Shown: in pieces, positions 10,762-19,628 of the stretch
How the letters are laid out: every line of letters begins with the position of its first letter
Numbering within the stretch: the stretch's first letter is position 1
NCBI RefSeq assembly: GCF_030532265.1
Contig: NZ_JAUNLM010000019.1
Coordinates: forward strand, 1 to 36,357
DNA length: 36,357 bases
Direction of reading: 5' to 3'
Source of the DNA: Clostridium sp.
GTDB taxonomy: Bacteria > Bacillota > Clostridia > Clostridiales > Clostridiaceae
Notes under the pieces: generated by a model
What the model saw: the letters and a program-made list of their open reading frames with translations, nothing else
Databases searched by the model: none
Told to the model about the DNA's origin: nothing
Made by a program: the position numbers and the translations under genes

Positions 10762-11391
10762 ATGAAATTTGTTGAAGTTGATGGAAGAAATGTTGAAGAA
10801 GCAATAAATTCTGCTTTAAAACAATTAAATGTTACTGAAGACAAAGTTACTATAGAAGTAATAGAGGAAGGTTCTAAAGGTTTTTTAAATCTTATAGGGG
10901 TAAAGCCTGCTAAGGTTAAAGTAACATTAAAAAGGGATTATATAGAAGAAGCTAGAAACTTTGTTAGAAGTGTGTTAGATTCAATGGGAGTTTTAGCTGA
11001 GATAAGAATAAGTGAAGAAAATGATACTGTAAAAGTTGATCTTACTGGTCCTAAGATGGGAATAATAATTGGATATAGGGGGGAAACGTTAGATTCTCTT
11101 CAGTATTTAATATCTTTAGTGATTAACAAAGGTCATGATTTTCCTTATAAAAAGGTTATACTTGATACTGAAAATTACAGAGCTAAAAGGGAAGAAACTT
11201 TAAAAAGAGTTGCTTTAAAATCAGCTAACAAAGTTAAGAAAAGTAAAAGGATTCTAAAATTAGAACCTATGAATCCTTATGAAAGAAGAATAATACATGC
11301 TGCATTACAAGGTGATGATAGAATTTCTACACATAGTGAAGGTGAAGAACCTTTTAGAAGAGTTGTAATAGCATTAAATAATGAAAAATAG
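10762..11391 (+). CDS. khpB: RNA-binding protein KhpB/Jag (SpoIIIJ-associated)
   Basis: A 209-residue protein with three domains. Jag-N covers residues 1-50 (MKFVEVDGRNVEEAI to EEGSKGFLNLIG). A KH domain covers about 55-135 with the nucleic-acid-binding loop IGYRGE. An R3H domain at about 140-209 has RRIIH (the R-x3-H motif) and ends RRVVIALNNEK. The family acts with KhpA as a post-transcriptional RNA chaperone affecting cell elongation and sporulation. It lies 49 bp after yidC. Its TAG stop is inside the left arm of a strong terminator. Confidence 0.95.
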   Translation: MKFVEVDGRNVEEAINSALKQLNVTEDKVTIEVIEEGSKGFLNLIGVKPAKVKVTLKRDYIEEARNFVRSVLDSMGVLAEIRISEENDTVKVDLTGPKMGIIIGYRGETLDSLQYLISLVINKGHDFPYKKVILDTENYRAKREETLKRVALKSANKVKKSKRILKLEPMNPYERRIIHAALQGDDRISTHSEGEEPFRRVVIALNNEK

Positions 11392-11416
11392 TGCCAATTT
11401 TATTGGCACTATTTTT
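11384..11416 (+). terminator. Terminator of the rpmH-khpB cluster
   Basis: Perfect 15-bp inverted repeat, AAAAATAGTGCCAAT and ATTGGCACTATTTTT around a TTT loop. The khpB stop codon lies in the left arm. It has A- and T-runs on both sides, so it can act in both directions. Confidence 0.93.
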
Positions 11417-11475
11417 ATTAAAAGTATTATATAAATAATTAAATATGGATTATTATAAAACATATAAGGCTATAT

Positions 11476-11527
11476 TATATAAAAAAAGATATATAAATTT
11501 GCAAATTTATATATCTTTTTTTATATA
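11476..11527. repeat. 52-bp perfect palindrome, second terminator-like hairpin
   Basis: An uninterrupted inverted repeat of 26 bp per arm, centred between 11501 and 11502 (core ATTTGCAAAT), with seven A on the left and seven T on the right. It lies 59 bp after the khpB terminator and 30 bp before the mnmE promoter. It may be a fail-safe bidirectional terminator or insulator, or a cruciform-forming element. No gene lies in the 257-bp gap. Confidence 0.85.
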
Positions 11528-11557
11528 TTAATAATCCAAAAGATACAATATATAGCT

Positions 11558-11586
11558 TTGACTTATTAATTAGATTTCTGTAAAAT
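11558..11586 (+). promoter_or_regulatory. Promoter of the mnmE-mnmG-rsmG operon
   Basis: TTGACT (11558-11563), 17-bp spacer, TAAAAT (11581-11586), 62 bp before mnmE. A near-consensus vegetative promoter placed after two terminators. Confidence 0.75.
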
Positions 11587-11648
11587 TGATATTAGTCTTA
11601 ATTCGGTTATATTAAACAAAAGAACGCTCTTTTAAGGAGGATTATATA

Positions 11649-13028
11649 ATGAAAGAATTTGATACTATATGTGGAATAGCAACTGCACAAGGTGAGGGTG
11701 GAATTGCTATAATAAGAGTTTCAGGAAGTAAGTCATTAGACATTGTTGGAAAAATATTTCAAGGTAAAAATAAATTTGATATAAATACTATGAAAACTTA
11801 CACTATGAAGTATGGTAATATTATTGATCTTTCAAGTGGTGAAGTTATAGATGAAGTTATAATAAGCTATATGAAAGGTCCTAGAAGTTTCACAGCTGAA
11901 GATGTTGTTGAGATAAATTGTCATGGTGGTGTTGTCTCAACTAACAGGGTACTTGAGGAAGTAATAAAGAGTGGAGCTAGAATTGCAGAACCGGGTGAAT
12001 TTACAAAGAGAGCATTTTTAAATGGAAGAATAGATTTAAGTCAGGCTGAAGCTGTTATGGATATAATAACTGCTAAAACAGATTTAGCTATGAAGTCAGC
12101 TGTTATGCAAAGTGAAGGATTACTTTCTAAGGAAATAAATAGGCTTAGAAAATATCTTTTAGATGTTCTTGCACTTATTGAGTATGATGTAGATTTTACA
12201 GAAGATGATGAAGAACCAGATGAAACTGTTCCAATAAGAGTTTCAGAGAGCTTAGAAATTGCTATATTAGAGATGAAGAAATTAATAAATGGAGCTAATG
12301 AAGGTAAGATTATAAGAGAAGGTCTTAAAGTAACAATAATAGGTAAACCTAATGTTGGTAAATCATCACTTATGAATGCATTACTTCAAGAAAAGAGAGC
12401 TATAGTTACTGATATTCCAGGGACTACAAGAGATGTAATTGAAGAATATATAAATCTTGGTGGTATACCTGTAAAAATAACTGATACAGCAGGAATTAGG
12501 GAAACTGAAGACGTTGTTGAAAGAATCGGCGTTGAAAGATCAAAAGAGAAGCTAGAAGAAGCAGATTTAGTAATATTAATGCTTGATACTTCAAGACCAT
12601 TAGAAGAAGAAGATAGAGAGATTATAGAGTCAATAAAAAATAAGAAGGTAATAGTTTTATTAAATAAGGTTGATTTAGAGCGTAAGATAGATTTAGATGA
12701 ATTAAAACATTTAGATAATTTCATTGAAATATCAGCTATGACAGGCTTTGGATTAGAGGATTTAAAAAATAAGATAAAGGATTTATTCTTTAATGGAGAA
12801 GTTGATAATGAGAGTTTAATAATAACTAATAGTAGACATAAACAAGCGTTATATAGAGCTTTAGAAAATTGTGAAAATGCACAGAATAGATTAAAAATGA
12901 ATGAGTTTTTAGATCTTATTTCAATATATGTAACATCAGGATTGAGAGCATTAGGAGAAATTACAGGATCAGAGCTTGAGGAAGATTTAGTTAATAAGAT
13001 ATTTAGTGAATTCTGTGTAGGTAAATAG
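11649..13028 (+). CDS. mnmE: tRNA modification GTPase MnmE
   Basis: With MnmG it installs the 5-carboxymethylaminomethyl group on wobble uridine (U34) of several tRNAs. Length 459 residues is normal. The N-terminal formyl-THF-binding domain covers 1-120 and helical parts follow. The inserted G domain has GKPNVGKSS at about 232-240, PGTTRD (G2), DTAGIRET (G3) and NKVDL (G4). The C-terminal end FCVGK carries the conserved CxGK cysteine motif. AAGGAGG lies eight to nine bases before the ATG. It leads an operon with mnmG (10-bp gap) and rsmG (19-bp gap). Confidence 0.98.
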   Translation: MKEFDTICGIATAQGEGGIAIIRVSGSKSLDIVGKIFQGKNKFDINTMKTYTMKYGNIIDLSSGEVIDEVIISYMKGPRSFTAEDVVEINCHGGVVSTNRVLEEVIKSGARIAEPGEFTKRAFLNGRIDLSQAEAVMDIITAKTDLAMKSAVMQSEGLLSKEINRLRKYLLDVLALIEYDVDFTEDDEEPDETVPIRVSESLEIAILEMKKLINGANEGKIIREGLKVTIIGKPNVGKSSLMNALLQEKRAIVTDIPGTTRDVIEEYINLGGIPVKITDTAGIRETEDVVERIGVERSKEKLEEADLVILMLDTSRPLEEEDREIIESIKNKKVIVLLNKVDLERKIDLDELKHLDNFIEISAMTGFGLEDLKNKIKDLFFNGEVDNESLIITNSRHKQALYRALENCENAQNRLKMNEFLDLISIYVTSGLRALGEITGSELEEDLVNKIFSEFCVGK

Positions 13029-13038
13029 GAGGAAAAAT

Positions 13039-14931
13039 ATGAGATACAATGCTGAAGATTATGATGTTGTAGTTGTAGGGGCTGGTCACGCAGGTTGTGA
13101 AGCAGCTCTTGCATCTGCAAGAATGGGATTAAAGACATTAATATGCACAATTAACTTAGAAGCAATTGGAATGATGCCTTGTAATCCTAATATAGGAGGA
13201 ACTGCTAAGGGACATTTAGTTAGAGAAGTTGATGCATTAGGTGGAGAAATGGGAGTTAATATTGATAACACCTATATACAATCAAGAATGCTTAATACAT
13301 CAAAAGGTCCTGCTGTTCATTCATTAAGAGCACAAGCAGATAAAATGAAATATCAACAAAGAATGAAAAGAGTCTTAGAAAGTCAGGAAAATCTTTATGT
13401 AAGACAAGTAGAAATAGTTGATTTAATTGTTGAAAATGGAAAAATTAAAGGGGCTGTTTCTAAAAATGGAGCAATATTTGGATGTAAGGCAGTTATATTA
13501 GCTACAGGAACATATTTAAAGGCTAAAATAATAATTGGTGAAGTAAGTTATAACAGTGGACCAAATGGATTATTACCAGCAAATGATTTATCTCAAACAT
13601 TATTAGATTTAGGAATAGAACTTAGAAGATTCAAAACTGGTACTCCACCAAGAGTAAATAGAAGATCAGTAGATTTTTCAAAGATGATAGAACAAAAAGG
13701 TGATGAAAAAATAGTTCCGTTTTCATTTATGAGTGAAAACATAGATAGAGAGCAAGTTTCATGTTATTTAACTTATACAAATGAAGATACACATAAGGTT
13801 ATAAATAATAATATAGGAAGATCTCCTATATATAATGGATCAATAAAAGGAATAGGACCAAGATATTGCCCATCAGTAGAGGATAAGGTAATGAGATTCC
13901 CAGATAAGGGAAGACATCAAATTTTTGTAGAGCCAGAAGGTGATGATACAGATGAATTATATATCGGAGGATTTTCATCATCACTTCCAGAGGATGTACA
14001 AATTAAAATGTTAAGAACAATAGAAGGTTTAGAAAATGCAGAGGTAATGAGATCAGCATATGCTATTGAATATGACTCAATAAATCCAATGCAATTAAAG
14101 CCAACACTTGAATTTAAAAATATAGAAGGTCTTTATGGAGCTGGACAATTAAATGGTAGTTCAGGATATGAAGAAGCAGCTGCACAAGGTATAGTTGCTG
14201 GTATTAATGCTGCATTAAAGATAAAGGGCGAAAATCCAATGATATTAACTCGTTCAGATGCATATATAGGTGTATTAGTAGATGATTTAGTTACAAAAGG
14301 TACTAATGAACCTTACAGAATGATGACATCAAGAGCTGAATATAGATTACTTTTAAGACAAGATAATGCAGATTTTAGATTAACTGAAATTGGACATAAT
14401 GTAGGTCTTGTAACAGAAGAAAGATATAATAAATTTTTAGAAAGAAAAAATAATATAGAGTCAGAGCTTGAAAGATTAAGAAATCTTCAAATAACTAATA
14501 AGGTAGAAAATAATAATATATTAGTTAAATTAGGAAGTACAGAGCTTAAAAAACCTATAAGTTTTTATGAACTTATAAAGAGACCAGAGCTTGATTATTT
14601 TATGGCAGTAGAGTTAGACCCTGAAAGACCAGAATATCCAGATAATGTTGGTGAACAAATAAATATTATGGCAAAATATGAAGGTTATATAACAAATCAA
14701 TTGGAACAGGTAGAACAATTTAAGAAATTTGAAAAGAAATTATTACCTAAAGACATAGATTATATAGATGTAAAGGGATTAAGAACAGAGGCTATACAAA
14801 AATTAAATGATATAAAACCTATGAGTATAGGTCAAGCATCAAGAATATCAGGAGTATCACCAGCAGATATATCTGTGTTGCTAATATATTTAGAATATCA
14901 TTATGGTAAGAAAGAAAAGCAAGATATCTAG
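13039..14931 (+). CDS. mnmG: tRNA uridine-5-carboxymethylaminomethyl modification enzyme MnmG
   Basis: FAD-dependent partner of MnmE, 630 residues. The dinucleotide-binding motif [20 protein letters not shown] is at residues 11-30. The family signature [24 protein letters not shown] follows, with its conserved Cys, and a second signature, [16 protein letters not shown], starts near 372. The C-terminal MnmE-binding region ends in the helical [20 protein letters not shown] precedes the ATG. It is transcribed with mnmE and rsmG. No irregularity seen. Confidence 0.98.
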   Translation: MRYNAEDYDVVVVGAGHAGCEAALASARMGLKTLICTINLEAIGMMPCNPNIGGTAKGHLVREVDALGGEMGVNIDNTYIQSRMLNTSKGPAVHSLRAQADKMKYQQRMKRVLESQENLYVRQVEIVDLIVENGKIKGAVSKNGAIFGCKAVILATGTYLKAKIIIGEVSYNSGPNGLLPANDLSQTLLDLGIELRRFKTGTPPRVNRRSVDFSKMIEQKGDEKIVPFSFMSENIDREQVSCYLTYTNEDTHKVINNNIGRSPIYNGSIKGIGPRYCPSVEDKVMRFPDKGRHQIFVEPEGDDTDELYIGGFSSSLPEDVQIKMLRTIEGLENAEVMRSAYAIEYDSINPMQLKPTLEFKNIEGLYGAGQLNGSSGYEEAAAQGIVAGINAALKIKGENPMILTRSDAYIGVLVDDLVTKGTNEPYRMMTSRAEYRLLLRQDNADFRLTEIGHNVGLVTEERYNKFLERKNNIESELERLRNLQITNKVENNNILVKLGSTELKKPISFYELIKRPELDYFMAVELDPERPEYPDNVGEQINIMAKYEGYITNQLEQVEQFKKFEKKLLPKDIDYIDVKGLRTEAIQKLNDIKPMSIGQASRISGVSPADISVLLIYLEYHYGKKEKQDI

Positions 14932-14950
14932 ATTCATAAAGGAGGAAAAT

Positions 14951-15670
14951 ATGGATTTTTATAATATTATGAAAACGGCAGCTGATGAGGTTAATATACA
15001 ATTTGATGAACAAATGTATGATAGATTTATTAAATATATGAGATTAGTACAAGAGTGGAATCAAAAAATAAACCTTACTGCAATAACAGAAGATGAAGAA
15101 TTTATAAAAAAACATTTTATAGATTGTATCAAAGCATTTAAGAGTGATGAACTTAAAAATGCTAAGACTATAATAGATGTTGGAACAGGAGCAGGTTTTC
15201 CTGGAATGCCAATAGCTATATTGAGAGAAGATATAGAAGTTACTTTATTAGATTCATTAAACAAAAGAATAAATTTCTTAAATTTAGTTATTAAAGAGTT
15301 AGGGTTAAAAAATGTAATAACTATTCATTCAAGAGCAGAAGATGGAGCAAGAAAAAAAGAATTAAGAGAAAAATTTGATGTTGCTACATCAAGAGCTGTT
15401 GCTAATATGGCTGTATTATCAGAATTTTGTTTACCTTATGTAAAAGTATCTGGATATTTTGTAGCTTTAAAAGGTCCTGCTATAGAAGAAGAGTTAGCTA
15501 ATAGTGAAAAAGCATTAGATACATTAGGTGGAAAACTTTTAAGAGTTGATGAAACTATTATTGAAGGAACAGATTTAAATCATAATATAGTAGTTGTTGA
15601 AAAGATAAAACAATGTCCAAAAACATACCCTAGAAAAGCAGGAACCGTAGCTAAAAAACCAATAAAATAG
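14951..15670 (+). CDS. rsmG: 16S rRNA m7G527 methyltransferase RsmG
   Basis: SAM-dependent enzyme that methylates G527 of 16S rRNA in the cytoplasm; loss is known to give low-level streptomycin resistance. I place the start at 14951 because AAAGGAGG lies five bases upstream and the protein then begins [14 protein letters not shown], giving the usual 239 residues. An in-frame start at 14903 inside mnmG would add 16 unlikely residues. The SAM-binding motif [15 protein letters not shown] is clear, as are [20 protein letters not shown] and FVALKGP. Last gene of the mnmE operon. Confidence 0.96.
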   Translation: MDFYNIMKTAADEVNIQFDEQMYDRFIKYMRLVQEWNQKINLTAITEDEEFIKKHFIDCIKAFKSDELKNAKTIIDVGTGAGFPGMPIAILREDIEVTLLDSLNKRINFLNLVIKELGLKNVITIHSRAEDGARKKELREKFDVATSRAVANMAVLSEFCLPYVKVSGYFVALKGPAIEEELANSEKALDTLGGKLLRVDETIIEGTDLNHNIVVVEKIKQCPKTYPRKAGTVAKKPIK

Positions 15671-15806
15671 ATTATTATAATAAATATATATTATAAAAAA
15701 GCTTAATACAAAATAAAATCATAAAAAGAGGAAATAAATGTAATATAGCGAATTTAATATATATTTGAATATTACTGTAATTTTATAAGGGATGGGTAGA
15801 GCCAAT

Positions 15807-16589
15807 ATGAATAATGAGATATTAAAGATTGATATTAAGGATATAATTCCCAATACATATCAACCAAGAAAATACTTTGATGAAAATGCTTTAAATGAAT
15901 TATCACAATCTATAAGGACACATGGAATAATTCAGCCAATAACTGTTAGAAAAAGGGGTGAATTCTATGAGTTAGTGGCAGGAGAGAGAAGATGGAGAGC
16001 GGCACAGCTTGCTGAGCTTAAAGAAGTTCCTTGTAATGTAATAGATATTAATGATATGGAATCAGCAGAAATAGCACTTCTTGAAAACTTACAAAGAGAA
16101 GATTTAAATTTTATAGAAGAAGCAGAGGCTTATTACAATTTAATTAATGATCATAAATTTACTCAGGAGCAATTAGCTAGACGTATGGGTAAAAAGCAGT
16201 CTACTATAGCTAATAAGTTAAGAATATTAAAGCTTAGTAATAAGGTTAGAGAATTATGTGTTATTAATAATTTAACAGAAAGACATGCAAGAGCATTACT
16301 TTCTGTTCAAGATGAGAAGCTTCAATTAAGTATATTAAAAAAAGTTATAAAGGGAAGTTTAAATGTAAGACAAACTGAAGAACTTATAAATAAGGAGCTT
16401 TTAAAAATTGCAGGAAAAGAATTGAGTGGAAAATCTAAGAAAAAAATTAAAGCTATATTTCCAGCAAAATTATATGTAAATACTATAAAACAAGTATTTG
16501 ATAAATTTAGTATACCTGCTAAATATAATGTTAATGATTCTGAAGAATATATAGAAATAAATGTAAGAATTCCAAAGCAAAAGAAGTAA
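15807..16589 (+). CDS. noc: Nucleoid occlusion protein Noc (ParB paralogue)
   Basis: A ParB/Noc-family CTPase-type DNA-binding protein, 260 residues. The N-terminal CTP domain holds LVAGERRWRAAQ and LLENLQREDLNFIEEA. The HTH follows (FTQEQLARRMGKKQSTIANKLR). At the four positions reported to separate Noc from ParB it has Gln (GKKQ), Lys (ANK), Lys (ILK) and Arg (ERH), the Noc set. This supports noc over a second parB. I prefer ATG 15807 to the ATG at 15792, which would add MGRAN. The first conserved strand begins almost immediately, so the N-terminal membrane-binding segment of Bacillus Noc is absent. Confidence 0.9.
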   Translation: MNNEILKIDIKDIIPNTYQPRKYFDENALNELSQSIRTHGIIQPITVRKRGEFYELVAGERRWRAAQLAELKEVPCNVIDINDMESAEIALLENLQREDLNFIEEAEAYYNLINDHKFTQEQLARRMGKKQSTIANKLRILKLSNKVRELCVINNLTERHARALLSVQDEKLQLSILKKVIKGSLNVRQTEELINKELLKIAGKELSGKSKKKIKAIFPAKLYVNTIKQVFDKFSIPAKYNVNDSEEYIEINVRIPKQKK

Positions 16590-16598
16590 ATAACTGTA

Positions 16599-16643
16599 AA
16601 ATAAATCGCTAAGGTTTTAAAAACTTTAGCGATTTATTTATTT
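16599..16643 (+). terminator. Terminator after noc
   Basis: Long stem: AAATAAATCGCTAA (16599-16612) pairs with the segment ending at 16639, extended by GGTTT/AAACT with one G-U pair and a three-base loop. A T-rich tail follows. It separates noc from parA, so parA-parB should have its own promoter. Confidence 0.88.
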
Positions 16644-16750
16644 TTAAATTTACATTTATTAGCAAAATAAATAAAAGCTGAAGAATGTATTAAGATACTA
16701 GTTTTATCTTTTAATATGATATAAAAAAATATATAATATATTATGAAGAG

Positions 16751-16793
16751 AGAGGGGGTGCAAGGCTCTAAGATTGATTAGGGCTAACTGCGA
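16751..16793 (+). promoter_or_regulatory. parA leader: purine-rich Shine-Dalgarno separated from the start by a hairpin
   Basis: AGAGGGGG (16751-16758) is the only strong Shine-Dalgarno, 35 bases before the parA ATG. Between them GCTCTAA (16665+100, that is 16765-16771) pairs with TTAGGGC (16778-16784) around GATTGA, and an outer GCA/TGC pair set (16760-16762 with 16789-16791) closes the fold next to the start codon. Folding would leave only a few unpaired bases between Shine-Dalgarno and ATG. A weak AGGG at 16780, ten bases upstream, is the alternative and lies in the stem. Confidence 0.45.
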
Positions 16794-17576
16794 ATGAAGA
16801 CAATTTGCATATTTAATCAAAAAGGTGGTGTTGGAAAGACAACCACGAATATTAATTTAGCAGCATATCTTGCCATGTCCGGTTATAAGGTGTTAACAAT
16901 TGATATAGATCCTCAAGGTAATACAACTAGCGGGTTAGGAATAGATAAAAGAGGGCTTGAGACATCAATGTATGATGTTATAACATCTGATGCAAGTTTG
17001 AAGGATGTTATTATACATAGTGATCTTATTTCAAACTTATATATAGCACCATCAACAATGGAACTTGCAGGGGCAGAGGTAGAAGTTATAGGAAAAGATG
17101 ATAGAGAAAGAATACTTTTAAATAAAATAAATGAAGTTAGAGAAGAATTTGATTTTGTGTTTATTGATTGTCCACCATCACTAGGCGTATTAACAATAAA
17201 TGCATTAACATGTTGTGATTCAGTTTTAATTCCAATTCAATGTGAGTTTTATGCATTAGAAGGAGTTGGACAACTTATAAATACAGTAAAACTTATAAAT
17301 AAGTCATTAAACCCTAATTTAAAAATTGAGGGAGTAATTATGACTATGTATGATTACAGAACAAAATTAAGTAATGAAGTATTTAATGAGGTTAAGAATT
17401 TCTTTGGTGATGTAGTTTATGAAAATAAGATACCTAGAAATATTAGATTGGCAGAGTCACCAAGCTTTGGATTACCAATAATGCTTTATGATGAAAAATG
17501 TAAAGGTGCAGACGCTTATTCTGAATTAACAAAAGAATTTTTAAAGAGACAGAATATGGTGAAGGGTGATAAATAG
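16794..17576 (+). CDS. parA: Chromosome partitioning ATPase ParA/Soj
   Basis: Walker-type ATPase of 260 residues that works with ParB-parS on origin segregation and, in Bacillus, modulates DnaA. The deviant Walker A KGGVGKTTTNINLA begins at residue 10. FVFIDCPPSLGVLTINAL is the A'/B region. EFYALEGVGQL and NIRLAESPSFGLPI are typical of chromosomal Soj. There is no N-terminal HTH, as expected for the small chromosomal type. Its TAG stop abuts the parB ATG without a gap, so the two are a translationally coupled pair. The start region is unusual; see the leader entry. Confidence 0.97.
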   Translation: MKTICIFNQKGGVGKTTTNINLAAYLAMSGYKVLTIDIDPQGNTTSGLGIDKRGLETSMYDVITSDASLKDVIIHSDLISNLYIAPSTMELAGAEVEVIGKDDRERILLNKINEVREEFDFVFIDCPPSLGVLTINALTCCDSVLIPIQCEFYALEGVGQLINTVKLINKSLNPNLKIEGVIMTMYDYRTKLSNEVFNEVKNFFGDVVYENKIPRNIRLAESPSFGLPIMLYDEKCKGADAYSELTKEFLKRQNMVKGDK

Positions 17577-18437
17577 ATGAGTAAGAAGTTTGGTTTAGGA
17601 AAAGGATTAGGAGCTTTGATTCCAGATGAGGTTGAATCTAAATCAAAAGAGAAAGAAAAAAAGAATTCCAGTACACTTATACCATTAAATAAAATAGTAA
17701 ACAACGCAGATCAACCAAGAAAATTTTTTGATAGTGATAATATAGCAGAGTTAGCTGAATCTATAAAAAACCATGGAATAATTCAACCATTAATACTAAA
17801 GAAAGATGGAACTAAATATACTATAATAGCTGGAGAAAGAAGATGGAGAGCATCTAAAATTTTAGGCATTAAAGAGGTTCCAGCAATAGTAATGGATTTA
17901 AGTGAGAAAGAAATATTAGAAGTTTCATTAATAGAAAATATTCAGAGGCAAGATTTAAATCCAATTGAAGAGGCTTTAGCATATAGAAAGTTAATAGAAG
18001 ATTTTAAATTAACTCAGCAAGAATTAAGTAAAAAAATTGGAAAATCTAGAGTTGCAATATCAAATACAATGAGACTTATAAACCTAGATGAAAGAGTTCA
18101 ACAGTATCTTATTGAAAGTGTTATTTCTGAAGGTCATGGAAGAGCACTATTATCTATAGAAAATAAGGATTTGCAATATGAAATTGCCCAAAGAATAATT
18201 GATGAGAATCTTTCAGTAAGAGAGGTAGAAAAATTAATTAAAGATTTATTTAAAAAGAAAAATGAAATTAAAAAGGAAATAGAACAAAATCCTTATATAA
18301 ATGATATTCAAAATAGACTTCAAGATTATTTCGGAACGAAGGTAAATATAAATTCAAAAAATAAAAAAGGAAAAATAGAAATAGAATATTATTCAGATGA
18401 TGATTTGAATAGAATTTTAGAATTATTAAATATGTAA
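17577..18437 (+). CDS. parB: Chromosome partitioning protein ParB/Spo0J
   Basis: CTP-dependent DNA clamp, 286 residues, loaded at parS. The N-terminal GLGKGLGALIP (residues 6-16) is the ParA-interaction motif. The CTPase region has IIAGERRWRASKI and SLIENIQRQDLNPIEEA. The HTH reads LTQQELSKKIGKSRVAISNTMRL. The specificity positions are Arg (GKSR), Thr (SNT) and Gly (EGH), the ParB type. The C-terminal dimerisation domain starts at about residue 225. GAAGGGTGAT at the end of parA is the ribosome-binding site. Two parS sites begin at the base following its stop codon. Confidence 0.97.
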   Translation: MSKKFGLGKGLGALIPDEVESKSKEKEKKNSSTLIPLNKIVNNADQPRKFFDSDNIAELAESIKNHGIIQPLILKKDGTKYTIIAGERRWRASKILGIKEVPAIVMDLSEKEILEVSLIENIQRQDLNPIEEALAYRKLIEDFKLTQQELSKKIGKSRVAISNTMRLINLDERVQQYLIESVISEGHGRALLSIENKDLQYEIAQRIIDENLSVREVEKLIKDLFKKKNEIKKEIEQNPYINDIQNRLQDYFGTKVNINSKNKKGKIEIEYYSDDDLNRILELLNM

Positions 18438-18453
18438 TGTTTCACGTGAAACA
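18438..18453. other. parS site 1 (ParB loading site)
   Basis: Perfect 16-bp palindrome TGTTTCACGTGAAACA, identical to the Firmicute parS consensus. It starts immediately after the parB stop codon. Confidence 0.97.
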
Positions 18454-18469
18454 TGTTTCACGTGAAACA
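18454..18469. other. parS site 2, tandem with site 1
   Basis: A second exact TGTTTCACGTGAAACA directly abutting the first, giving 32 bp of two tandem palindromes with zero spacing. It ends 26 bp before the DUF4446 start codon. Confidence 0.97.
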
Positions 18470-18495
18470 CTTTTAAAGGAAGGACGGAAGAAAAA

Positions 18496-18996
18496 GTGGA
18501 AAATTTAATAGCATCATTAGAAAACTATTTACCTTACATATTAATAGGAATGGGAATAATAATTTTATTACTTCTTATCTTAGTTATTGTGTTATGGAGA
18601 TCAATGAGTAAGTTGGAAGGAAAATTTAGAAGATTAATGAGGGGAACTACTACTAAAAATTTAGAAGAACTTATAAATAATAAATTAGATAGTGTTGAAG
18701 AAGCAACTAATGCTGCAAATGCTGCTGCATCATCATGTGAAGCTTTAAAAGTTGAAATGCAAGGATGTGTACAAAAAGTTGGTATAATGAGATATAAAGC
18801 TTTTGAAGATGTTGGAAGTGACTTAAGTTTCTCAATAGCTATATTAGATGGATATAATGATGGTATAATATTAACTGGTTTGTATGGAAGACATGATAGT
18901 ACAACATATGCTAAGCCTGTTGATAAAGGTATATCAAGATATGAGTTATCAGAAGAAGAAGCTCATGTATTAAAGGAAGCTATGAATAGTAAATAA
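18496..18996 (+). CDS. DUF4446 family membrane-anchored protein
   Basis: A 166-residue protein of unknown function, regularly found directly after parB in clostridia. One N-terminal membrane helix (about residues 14-33, YILIGMGIIILLLLILVIVL) is followed by a basic stretch, a helical segment rich in Ala and Glu, and a C-terminal domain with MRYKAFEDVGSDLSFSIAILDGYNDGIILTGLYGR, the most conserved part. The start is GTG, with AAGGAAGG and GGAAG upstream. The parS pair lies between it and parB, so both genes are probably on one transcript. I can assign the family only, not a role. Confidence 0.85.
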   Translation: MENLIASLENYLPYILIGMGIIILLLLILVIVLWRSMSKLEGKFRRLMRGTTTKNLEELINNKLDSVEEATNAANAAASSCEALKVEMQGCVQKVGIMRYKAFEDVGSDLSFSIAILDGYNDGIILTGLYGRHDSTTYAKPVDKGISRYELSEEEAHVLKEAMNSK

Positions 18997-19041
18997 AATA
19001 AAAATGTACTTTATGATTTAATCATAAAGTACATTTTTATT
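18997..19041. terminator. Bidirectional terminator between convergent DUF4446 gene and yyaC
   Basis: Nearly perfect inverted repeat with arms of about 22 bp (18997-19018 and 19020-19041), core ATGATTTAATCAT, and A/T runs at both ends. It serves the plus-strand parB unit and the minus-strand yyaC, whose stop codon is at its right edge. Confidence 0.92.
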
Positions 19042-19628
19042 TATATTTTATTTGAAAAAAGAGAAGGTGAATTATACTCTATTAATTTATTTATAGAGTA
19101 TAATATTCCCTTTGAGATGGCTTCAGCTAAGTTAAAAACTGTATTTAAACGTGTATTTTGAAGTACCATAAATTGAGACTTACTATTTATATTAACCACA
19201 CCTATTATACTTAATTCACCAACTGGAGTTAAATCTTTTTCTAATGCTAATCCAGGTAAAAGTGGAGAATTATTTATTAATACTTTACCTACATTTTGAA
19301 ATTCACCTAATGCAGCATCAATTCCAACTATAAATGGATCATTAAAATTAGTATATATTTTATTTAATGTATCCTGTAAGTTTTGACAATGAATTGGATA
19401 ATTTAATGAACCATATACATATATTTTTTTTGAGTTATATCTTACATTTTTTAAATTATGACCAACTAAAGGACCAAGTGAATCACCAGTTGACCTATCA
19501 GACCCTATACATAAAAAAACTATAGGTCTATTTTTATCAAATTCTGATTTTAATTTATAGTAAAGATATTCTCCAATATCAATAAAAGAATTATTTATTG
19601 TGCTATCTACTGAAATTTTATTTAACAT
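19041..19628 (-). CDS. yyaC: Putative spore protease YyaC (DUF1256)
   Basis: A 195-residue member of the YyaC family, related in fold to the spore protease GPR and hydrogenase maturation proteases. Seen motifs are FLCIGSDRSTGDSLGPLVG (residues about 40-58), NYPIHCQNL and VGIDAALGEFQNVGKV; the Asp residues in the first and third are candidate metal ligands. The family is present in spore formers and expressed during sporulation in Bacillus. It is on the opposite strand to its neighbours. Its GGAGG (19639-19635) has ideal spacing, but most of it lies in one arm of a stem that also covers part of the start codon. Confidence 0.88.
   Translation of the reverse strand: MLNKISVDSTINNSFIDIGEYLYYKLKSEFDKNRPIVFLCIGSDRSTGDSLGPLVGHNLKNVRYNSKKIYVYGSLNYPIHCQNLQDTLNKIYTNFNDPFIVGIDAALGEFQNVGKVLINNSPLLPGLALEKDLTPVGELSIIGVVNINSKSQFMVLQNTRLNTVFNLAEAISKGILYSINKLIEYNSPSLFSNKI

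Noticed and set aside
12386-13150. Long open frame on the minus strand opposite mnmE
   Set aside because: Ser/Leu/Ile-rich low-complexity translation antisense to a conserved gene, without a ribosome-binding site or family resemblance.
14903-14950. Upstream in-frame start of rsmG inside mnmG
   Set aside because: AAAGGAGG five bases before ATG 14951 and the normal family length favour the later start.
16758-16781. GTG mini-ORF of seven codons before parA
   Set aside because: The start codon directly abuts the purine run with no spacing, so ribosome binding is unlikely.
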